Origin: Brachypodium distachyon
Lineage: Eukaryota > Streptophyta > Magnoliopsida > Poales > Poaceae
Assembly (NCBI RefSeq): GCF_000005505.3
Contig: NC_016131.3
Span: 58,203,355-58,267,354 of the forward strand
Reading direction: 5' to 3'
Length of the DNA: 64,000 bases
This document shows positions 37,001 to 45,655 of this stretch, piece after piece. Made by a program: the position numbers and the translations under genes. Within the stretch, counting starts at the first letter, position 1; each line of letters begins with the position of its first letter. The notes below the pieces were generated by a model, which worked only from the letters and a program-made list of their open reading frames with translations, ran no database searches and was not told where the DNA came from.

Positions 37001-38663
37001 GGTTATATATAGGAATATATATAGTAGTTGTAAAAGAACTCGCACACACCATCTTGTTCAATGTGATTAGCACACAAGAAGTGGTTGCTATAAGCTAACA
37101 AGTTCAAGTTGTAACAAACTATGGGCATTATAAGCCTTGCTCGTAAAACACGAAAACAAAATACAATGCCAATTTTCTATAAACATATTTCAATCTCAAA
37201 TCTTATTATTTTATTATTTTGGTATGGTGGGGGCATTGAAGGGGTAAACCTTGAGTGATATCTCAAGGTAAGTTTGAGGATAATTATACGTAGTAGCATG
37301 TGAGTACAGATTGTGGTTGTTCGAGTTCTCCCAACTCCCGGAAGATGATGGACCCTTTAATATACTAGTGCTAGCCTGTAAGTTTCATGCTAACTGCTCA
37401 AAGGTAGGAAAAGGCACTGCCATCTAAGAGGATATCAAGATAATTATTGGAGGACGACGAAGATTCGGTGAGCTCAACAATATTGCAGTGAACTTGAACA
37501 AAGATACACAAGTGAGAATTTTGCATCGCTGTTCTCAAACGTCACCGTCATCTACATGATTACGTACAGCCCTACAAGTATTCAAAAAATAATCCCGAAT
37601 GCCTGAACTACATGGTTTCTTCATTATATATCGACTTGCTAGCATTTCACAGGGACCACATAGCTCGAAATGAACGAATGAACTCACCTGCAAGCAGACC
37701 GGTACAAGAGTCACGCTGTGGATGAACTTAAAGTGCTGCAAGAGCCTCATAACATCGCGATTTAATGTAGGCTGAGGTGGTCCATATAAAAGGGTGGTGA
37801 AGACGCCCAGCCGTTGGAGATGCGCCATCTCGCCAAGCTGGACGGAGATCGGATCATAAGAATCCCCCCACACGAGCTCCTCTAGCCAAGGGGTCGAGAT
37901 GCTGGCGACCGGTGGGCGCGATTGCCGATGATTGTCAAAGCAGTAAAGCAGAGATAGCTTTGTGAGTGCCGGTGCAACGACGGTGAGCCGCTGCAAGCCA
38001 GCCAAGCCATTGAGCAGAACATTCAGCAGAGACTCCGAATGGATGGCGAGATCGCCCAGACCTCAGACATCCTTGACGGTGAGGTCTCGCAGCGACGGGC
38101 ACCGCGGCGAGGAGACGGCGTCCCCGAGCCCGCCCTGTAGACGGGCGTTGCTCAGGGAGAGAGCGGTGAGCCGCGCGAACACGCCGGACGGCGGCGCGGC
38201 GATGGCGAGAAACCCTAGGTCGAGGGAGACCTTGGTGGCCCTCTCGAAGCATGGCAGCTCGAAGGCCTCATTCGCCGCAGCAGCAGCAGCCTCGTTGTAG
38301 AGCCAGATGTTATCCAGCGGCAACGCGTTGAGGAGCACCAGATCTCCGGTGAGGCGGCGCGAGGCGGCGGGGAGCCAGGCCGCGAGGGAGCCGGCGGTGG
38401 CGTCCTTGAGGGACGCTGAGGCTCAGGATGGAAGGAGCCTCGTGGGCGGCGAGGGCGAGATGCGGCGGGGTGTTGCCGGAGATGCGGAGCTCCGGGAGGA
38501 GCGCCCAGACGCGGCGCCAGCGGCGGGAGAGGGCGCTGGTCTGGGCGGCGGAGGCGGCGGCGCGGAGGCGGAGCAGGATGTGCAGGAGGACGTCGTCGGG
38601 TAGCGCGCTCAGGCGGTCCTCGCCGTCGCCGGCGGCGAGCTCCGCGTCGTCGGCGCCCTCCAT
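34010..38663 (-). pseudogene. F-box/LRR/FBD gene, copy B (frameshift plus nonsense)
   Basis: Three exons: 38663-37688, 36973-36782, 34282-34010, all in phase 0. Exon 1 begins MEGADDAELAAGDGEDRLSA and holds the F-box (LPDDVLLHILLRLRAAASAA) and leucine-rich repeats. Exon 3 is an intact FBD domain (CICDQLQNWEHEEFVLDRL, then TGNEHEVAVLKQL) ending in a stop at 34012-34010. Two lesions occur in exon 1: a one-base frame change near 38410, and a TGA at about 38063 where the context (TVKDV, stop, GLGDLAIHS) suggests CGA to TGA. Exons 2 and 3 are clean. Intron 2 is 2.5 kb and carries a decayed LTR pair. Inactivation looks recent. A TATA-like box lies about 70 bp upstream. Confidence 0.78.
34995..36683 (+). 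mobile_element. Decayed LTR pair in intron 2 of FBD copy B
   Basis: Two diverged direct repeats of about 235-245 bp (34995-35228 and 36437-36683) share AGCCCTCCTATATAA, AATAAAAG and TTATCAATCTGTTATAT, an arrangement like TATA box and poly(A) signal of a copia LTR. The 1.2-kb interior has only short frames, such as 36172-36420, with no recognised domain. Outer borders and TSD were not resolved. Confidence 0.5.
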
Positions 38664-38732
38664 GGGATTGGGACGATTTGGAAATGTGTTGTTCATTAGT
38701 GGGACCAGGGCTTTGCGGGTATACAGTATGGT

Positions 38733-38741
38733 GTATATATA
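38733..38741 (-). promoter_or_regulatory. TATA-like box of FBD copy B
   Basis: TATATATAC on the minus strand, 70 bp upstream of the ATG at 38663. Assigned from sequence and position only. Confidence 0.45.
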
Positions 38742-39526
38742 CCCTAGTTCTCTCATAAAACATTACTCCGTATTTGAATTTAAGTTTCAAAGAAAATTGA
38801 ATTCTAATGATGAACATATTTAGGCGTGATTTTTTACCCGTACATACAATGTATATCAGTGAAAAAATTTAACACTTATTCCAAATTTTGAAGGGCTTTT
38901 TTTGTTTAAACAAGCTAGTGTACGCGCCATATTTAACTTACGAGTTATTATCCAGGAATACTGATTCTAGATTGCTTGGAATGGATATAAGTTTACGAAT
39001 TCATACATGAAACCAACTCACATGAATTCAAAGCCCTCAAAAGCAAGTTAACCAAGCAAGCACGCACTGGCGGGGACCCTCTTTACACAAATTTCCATTG
39101 AATTTATTTAACATTCACAGTTCAGACAGACTACAGAGAGAGACGGATGGTACATCATTCATCAGAACTACCACATTGACATAAATCTGACTACACTAAC
39201 ACGAGACAATCCCAGCCGATCAATGTATCCACGCAAAATGCTCACACCGGAAACCCAGTTCAACAGAAATCGAGACGAAAACCAGAAACCTGTCCATTTT
39301 TTACAAAATCATGTTAGCAAGATATATTCGACAGAGAAAACAGACAGAGAAAACAGAAACGATATGTTCTGGTGAAATGATTGGCAAAATGTCAGTACTT
39401 ACACGAAAAAGAGGCACAGCAACGAAAATGATTTCGGGTGACAGATCGACGAGGATGAACAAGCGGTATGGAATCAGCAGGAGCAACAATCAATCTACAC
39501 TGGGCAAAAACGTTAGACTGTTGTCA
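38742..39526. other. Spacer between FBD copy B and the membrane protein gene
   Basis: AT-rich, about 780 bp, with no supported gene. It probably holds the distal promoter of FBD copy B and the 3' untranslated region of the membrane protein gene. Confidence 0.5.
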
Positions 39527-42500
39527 TCAGACCAATTCGGATCTCTCGGCAAGTAACAATGCCTCGAGTTCCTCCCTGCGTTTCTCCAGCTCCTGAAATA
39601 ACAACGGAAATTAGGGAAATGATCAGCAGATAACCTCGAGGTAGGGACAGAATCACAGAATATAGCCTCAAAGAGGGCCACAATGGCAGTGGAGTTGACA
39701 GTACGCAGTAGACAGTTGCTTGACTCTGACTGAAGGGTTACAAAGACGTGTATGTCCTTCTATAAATGGGTACTGATCCTATTCTGAGCACATATTTTGT
39801 TCGATGGCATTCCAGAGTATGATTCAGGATACCTTCATAGTTCGAACTTAACAATTGTAATGGAAAGAACATATGACATGTGTATACATTAAATGTTGAA
39901 GTAATCAATGATCGAACTGAGACATTTGAGGTAGGAACCACAGTAATGATGTTTTCTACGGGTCAAACAATAGAAAAACCTAAAACTATAAATATTCAAG
40001 ATTAAATTAAATGCATTGATTACGATTACCAAAAATAGAGACCAAGGTACTCACCTCCAGATCCTTGGTCGCTTGCTCTCGTGATATCGCTTTCTGCTGC
40101 CTAGAACGCTTCAACACACCAAGACACAACACCCCCTGCATATTCAAAGTTCTTAATGCAAATAAATAACGTGGTGGTGCAACATAAATGAGGGCAATGC
40201 TGAATTGCTGATTCCACTGCACACTGAAAGGTGATACTTTGCTATGATAAAAATGCCTGGTTAGAGACAACTTCATGATACTATAAGCAGTATCTCATAC
40301 TAGTGCTTGTGAGAAAGATTGAAGCTGCATATCAAACTTTCAACTGATTTATAATGCTATCTATTTAGTCATTCAAGTAGGCTCGAAATAGTTGTCAGGC
40401 TAACAACAACTGATCTGAAAATTCCAAGGCATCAAATTTTTTACTATCAAAACTTATTTCCAGCTGTATCACGGTATGGACTTGCATTTAGGATAGAAAG
40501 GCAGCATAACGTATAATAGAACACAAACAACCAACCAAAATTCTCTACTCACCGAGACTACATAGATCAGTCCACATGCAAGGAGCAGGTAGCTGGCAAT
40601 GTCCTGAAGCAAAATCAGGTCGCTCCTCTCAACATTTGGGTATGCCTTTGTCATGACAGCAACGCTGCCAGGAACCAAAGGAAAAACGGATTAACAAGAG
40701 GAACAGATATGGATTACATTTCAACATAAAGCAAGAAACAATTAATAGTACTTCCAAACTCCTGTTTCTGCGGCTCAGTGTTAAGTCATGATCCATGACA
40801 CTGCTCATAGTGTAGCAGGAAAGAAATCAAACACAACTGCTTCGGATGCCAGAATATATGGTGCGGTGTGCATGATGTGAATGCAGAGGTTAATGTGGTA
40901 AAACTCCACAGGATGATAAGAGCTTTACTCTGAATCCATGGCCTGAGTTCTCAAGTTTTATCATCCTGGGTACTCTATATAACATTCCGCTCATGTGCCC
41001 ACAGTTAATGCTGTCTTGCATTTACAGTCACCCTGGTTGAATCTATATTGATGCATTGATAACTTGAAACCTATATAAACACGCAAGAGATATTTCCAGC
41101 AAAACTAAGGTGGCCTCCTATGCTCCACAAGCTATGAAGTATTCCTCTGCAACAATGCATGCTAATATAGGCAATGTCAGGTTCATGCATGCAGGTGAGG
41201 ACCACAATGCACTGAAAAGACAAAGTAGGATATAATTGTAAAGTTTATGAGAATATCAATAAAATGAAGGTTAGAGTTGCCCATAGCTGGCCATGCTGTT
41301 GTAGTAGCACTAACAAGAAATATGCATCTCATCAGCCGATTTGTGAATGAAGGTTAGAGTTGCCAAATACAACAATGGTTTGTGTTTGTCATGGTTTTCC
41401 CCATATGTCATTAGCTATGCTGACATGCGGTGTTTGCAAAATAGCAACTACACCTTTATCTTATATATTTAGTGACAGCTAATTTATAGTTGTCAAATGC
41501 CATTTAACTTGAAATCCATGAAGCCATGCTTCATCCCATAATTTTCCTTGAGCTTCATTATGTCCATCACTTCCAAAAAGGAAGGAAATAAAACTAATCT
41601 ACTAAATCTAAAAGGTAAACACTAGATGAACATCATTTCTTCACATGACACTAAGCATATGCAACAAGTATTCTGGATAATCGTATAAATATGCACCAAT
41701 TCCACTGTAGAACTGAATTTGAAAACATAATAAGAGTTGAGAAAGATATACTCATCCAGAATACTTACAATATTTGTAGCATTCCCCTTGCAGGCCAGTA
41801 TTCCAATATCTAGTCATGCCAAAGAATAGAATCATTACAAAACAAAAGAAGGCACTAAAATTCTAACTCGATTCATATCCAATTAAAACTGAATGAAAGC
41901 CAATCCATGGGTCTCTAAAACTAAAGGCAATCCAATTAAGATTTAGTGATTTACCGACAGAAGCAGTTAACAGACCAATCAGATCATTTATGATTATGAT
42001 GACATGGCATCTGAAAGCACGAAGTAATCATCTAAATTTATGAAGCTAAATGATTGCTACCTAAAACCAATTAAAATTCCGACACCGACATAACACACTC
42101 TGCAACCAGCCCATTGTACCAATCAATTAATTGTGTATATCAAGCAGCACTTGAAGGCCATAAATTAAACGCATATACAGTTGTACAGTAGATAGCTTAG
42201 ATTATACAAAAATCTGCTCAAATTGGACAATATACAAACAATATCTATGTGTTCAAACAACCTAAACATGCCAAATTACAATGTAAGATACAAGTGAAAT
42301 GAGTGGAAGAGCAGGTAAATGAAGCGAACCGCGCAGAATTTGAGGATGAATCCCCACTCGGTCTCGATGGCGCCCACGAACAGCGAGATCACCACCGCGT
42401 AGCACCGGAATATGCCCCCGAATATCTGAGAAAACCCCCAATCAGGAAGACACGAATCAGCAGAAGCGTATCGACTCTACCGTTCTGGAGATTATACCCC

Positions 42501-42792
42501 ATTGGGATGGGCTGGAAAAGAAAGGGGAGGGAAGAGGGGGCCAATCGAGGCGTCTTACGTCGCCGTGGTGGCGGCGGAAGGACTGGACGGCGGAGAGGAC
42601 GTTGACGGCGACGCAGAGCAAGGCGGTGGCGGCCGTGACGACGCTGAAGCAGCCGCACACGATGAGGAGCGGGTCGCCGCGGGCCCGCCGCCGCCTCCCC
42701 CGCGGCGTGTCCCCGCCGCCAGCGGCCGGCGGCAGCTCCCCGGAGGACCCCGCCTGCGCGGACGAGGCCGACGGCTCCGCCTCCCTGGCCAT
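39527..42792 (-). CDS. Four-pass membrane protein, TVP15/COPI-associated type
   Basis: Six exons with consistent phases: 42792-42559, 42425-42330, 41809-41769, 40664-40553, 40135-40055, 39592-39527, giving 209 residues. The N-terminal 40 residues are polar and Gly/Arg-rich (GDTPRGRRRRARGD). Hydrophobic segments follow at about 42-65, 79-100, the EYWPARGMLQI region, and 139-163 (YLLLACGLIYVVS). The C-terminus is a charged coiled-coil-like helix (SREQATKDLEELEKRREELE). Topology and the EYW-x-ARG-type motif resemble the COPI-associated/TVP15 family of Golgi membrane proteins, a tentative call. No lesion is visible. The donor after exon 2 (GTTCGC) is weak. The leader has a CCTAACCCTA telo-box-like motif, common in broadly expressed plant genes. 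Confidence 0.75.
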
Positions 42793-42916
42793 GGGCGGAG
42801 AGAGATGCCTAGGGTTAGGTCTTCCTTCCTTGCTTCCTTCCGAAGGATTCGGCTTCGAGGCGACGATGAGGTGGCGCGAGAGGCGGAGCGAGTGAGTGTG
42901 AGGTGGAGGCGCGAGC

Positions 42917-42923
42917 TTATAAA
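42917..42923 (-). promoter_or_regulatory. TATA-like box of the membrane protein gene
   Basis: TTTATAA on the minus strand about 125 bp upstream of the ATG at 42792, just inside a GC-rich leader. Confidence 0.5.
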
Positions 42924-43040
42924 GCGGGGGGAAGAAGAAGCGCCCGTGGACCGGGTGCACGAGGGCTGGCGTTCGTGGACCCGGTGCAGGGTGGGCTGCG
43001 AGTGGGGCCAAGGGACACGTGGACGCGTGAGGTGGCAGGG

Positions 43041-43207
43041 AGAGCCAATGGGAGCTCACGTTCGTGGGTGCCTAGCTGGCGTCAAGAGAGTTCCCTGCTC
43101 CCATGCTGTTTTAGAGGAATGCTTCTCGAATGAGGATTAGTAGCCCAATTCTGATTTTTGGAGTCATTTTCTAGTAGATGCATGATTCAGCGCTTAAGAA
43201 AATTAAT
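43041..43207. repeat. Dispersed 165-bp repeat, copy 1
   Basis: AGAGCCAATGGGAGCTCACG through TGATTCAGCG matches 53442-53608 at high identity (shared TGGGTGCCTAGCTGGCGTCA and AGAGAGTTCCCTGC). It lies in the upstream region of the membrane protein gene. Confidence 0.8.
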
Positions 43208-43627
43208 CTGAACAACCGAGAGCATCTTTAGCGGACACACCAAAATAGAGATCCGAACTCGGTTTCTGTTGAGCTGAACTCGAAAATTCAGTGCCGAATA
43301 GTCTCTATACCAAACTCAGATCTCAACATTTTTTTAGAAAAAGCTACGCGCTACTAGTTCATCAACTTCTACTGCCAAGTTCATCACACATAGTCATCAT
43401 CAAGTTCAAACTACACAAAATACTACCCTTGCCTTCTTGATACTCCATTTATTTTTGAGATGATATTCCACACTCCAAACTAGAGTATTAAGGAGTATCA
43501 CCTACCCTGAGCCTTTATATTGAGAAAACGAATGGTTCATATTGATCCCGGGGTACCGTAGACAAGCACAAAAAAGTAAGGGCCGGGTCCCCAGTATGAC
43601 TACTTCTGAGTCGCTTGGTTTTTAAGG

Positions 43628-43679
43628 AAAAAGTATCGAGTCTGAATTGACGTAAAAAGTATCGAGTCTCAATTGACGT
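43628..43679. repeat. 26-bp tandem pair
   Basis: AAAAAGTATCGAGTCT followed by (G/C)AATTGACGT, present twice head to tail at 43628 and 43654. Confidence 0.8.
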
Positions 43680-43837
43680 AACAGAGCCGTTGAAGATCTA
43701 AGGATCATCCCCACTCTCTCTTCTTCCACGTGATATCGTTGGATTAAGACGGTCAAGCACATTGGCTAATCTCTAACTAAAAAACAAACAACTTCTCAAT
43801 AGCAAAACAGAAAAGATAAAAGATTTGTGCACTTTTT

Positions 43838-44010
43838 GTTTAGGGAAAGCCATCATGACAAGCTTTATTAATCAGGAAACAGTGTTACATCGTTTGTGAT
43901 TGCATCCAAAATAAAATTCGGAGGGTCATTATGCCAAACAGTAGCCAAGAACCCATCCGCATGACTAGCTCAAAGCCTAAAACATGAGCCGTCTTATTAG
44001 CTTTTTTATG
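43838..44010 (-). mobile_element. LINE 3' fragment (tentative)
   Basis: The plus strand begins T-rich, then AAGCTTTATTAATCAGGAAA, and continues with AAACATGAGCCGTCTTATTA, resembling the 3' end and RNase H region of plant LINEs on the minus strand. No TSD was found. Confidence 0.35.
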
Positions 44011-44068
44011 GTTTCATTAAAGGAAACCACGTGCGTGTCTATTAATAAAGCAACCGTCTTATTAACTA

Positions 44069-44276
44069 CTCCCTCCGTTCCGGTACATGGGCCCAACGCA
44101 TCTCTAAGTTAAAGATCTAACTAATATAATATGATTTTTATATTATAAAAATTGTACCATTAGAAAATATATAGAGCATTTGAAGTTTCTAATGGTATAA
44201 TTTTTGTAATATAAAACTCATGTTACATTAGTTATAAATCCTCAACCTAGGGATGCGTGGGGCCCATAAACCTTAT
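44069..44276. mobile_element. Stowaway-type MITE, ~208 bp
   Basis: The left end is CTCCCTCCGTTCCGGTACAT preceded by TA. The interior is palindromic (AATATAATATGATTTTTATA against its complement on the right). The right end is degenerate, so the right border is approximate. Confidence 0.6.
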
Positions 44277-44440
44277 CTTAGTTAAAGCACACTCCATATA
44301 TATCATTGGCACCAGCGAAAAAAATTCTGATATACATGGTACAAAGACCGCGCTTATTTCTGAAGGAAACAAAGACGCTTATAATTACTAGCTGTTGAAT
44401 TGTGGTGCCTATAGAATATATATATCTGCGGCTAGCTCGG

Positions 44441-45311
44441 TCACCCCTGCAGCACAGAGTAGAGCAGTTTTGGCGCCGGTTTCTGCTCCAACTTGCTCGT
44501 GATGCTAAACTGGACGCCCTGCTGGACCAGGAACCCAAGAAGCCGCGCCTTGTTGTGCGCGTTGTAGAACCCGCCGTTGCGGCGGCCCTCCCAGAGCAGC
44601 CCGGCCTCCGTGAGCGCCTTCAGTGCAGACCCCGGTATGTATTCTCTGCCAAACTTGTCCATGAAAGGAATCTTAAGATCGATCCACTGGTGGAAGTACT
44701 GAGGGCTGGCGACACCCTTGTGCCGGCACTCTCTGTCCAGCATGCTGCGGCAGTCCCAGTCTCCCCATGTGACAATGGCGAAGCGAAGGGCCCTTCCTTT
44801 CTTTGTCTCCGCCTCCTTTAGCCATGCCTCATGCTTCGGCAGTGCCTCAGCTAACACGATGCCCTTGTCGACGTCTGTCTGCTGGATGCCATTGTACTCC
44901 CTGCAGAAATCTGTCAGCACAGGGCGCTCTTGTGGGCGCAGGTAACTGTGGAAGGGGGGCGATTCAGAGTTGCCGGTAACAGGATCGACAAGAACGGATG
45001 AGAACTCGATGATCTCTTGTGGATTGAACATCAAGCCCTTCTCGCAGGTTGCCTTGAAATCTACAACCACGAAGTAGTCCAACAAACCGGTGATGTTAAT
45101 GTGCTTGCCATCGCCCAAATCATGTCTTTGCTCCTTGAATACTGGCCTGAAAATGGTGCATACGTACATCACCATCAGTTTGGCTAGTATGATTTCCGAC
45201 AACAAAAGTAGATTTCCTAACAAACTGTAGTAGTTATCAAAGAAACTTCACGCACCTCTGACATGGGGATGCATTGCAGAATCTGTCGGCCTGATTGTCA
45301 CAAAAATCCAT
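44441..45311 (-). CDS. ERI1-like DEDDh exonuclease domain, catalytically degenerate
   Basis: Two exons, 45311-45256 and 45146-44441, phase-consistent, 253 residues starting MDFCDNQADRFCNASPCQR. ERI1-family 3'-5' exonucleases trim structured RNA ends, including small RNAs and rRNA. The domain spans DYFVVVDF (residue ~45) to the C-terminus and keeps IIEFSSVLVD, REYNGIQQ and VTWGDWDCRSML (motif II Asp). Motif I reads DFKATC where the family has DFEATC, so the metal-binding Glu is Lys. Motif III reads FYNAHNKARLL where HxxxxDD-x-NTARLL is expected, so the catalytic His and last Asp appear lost. The kinase gene ends only about 0.4 kb upstream on the same strand and may splice into this domain, in which case the ATG at 45311 would be internal intron sequence. 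Confidence 0.7.
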
Positions 45312-45339
45312 GAGTAGCAGATAGACAACTAAATTTAAA

Positions 45340-45480
45340 CAGTATGTTTTTGGCTACTGTTTTAATCAAGTTGGCTAGATTTTGGTCAACCGTAATATGG
45401 CTACTGTTTCAATCTATATCAATATGGCTACAGTTTTAATCTATATCAGTATGGCTGCAGTTTTAATCAATTACTGTAGT
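45340..45480. repeat. Imperfect ~28-30-bp repeats
   Basis: ATATGGCTAC(T/A)GTTT(T/C)AATC recurs about four times with TATATCA spacers. The array lies in the gap between the kinase and exonuclease exons. Confidence 0.6.
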
Positions 45481-45655
45481 TGGCAACATATTAATTGTAT
45501 GATTTTGGTGAATATATAGAAGACATTAATTAACAAGAGACAACTCTATATCAGTAGTGCGATTAGAACTAGTCACATGATGGTGCGCCAAATTTCGTTT
45601 CAGATTATAATCTTCAATGGAAAAGATTAAGGCGTAATAACGTAGAAATTAATAT

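Larger units (their letters stand above)
43208..44440. other. Intergenic with repeats
   Basis: No gene supported. Contains a 26-bp tandem pair, a LINE 3' fragment and a MITE, each listed separately. Confidence 0.5.

Noticed and set aside
42502..43140. 212-codon plus-strand frame over the membrane protein gene start
   Set aside because: It is antisense to exon 1 and the leader of a well-supported gene, and its Gly/Arg/Ala composition reflects GC-rich opposite-strand sequence.
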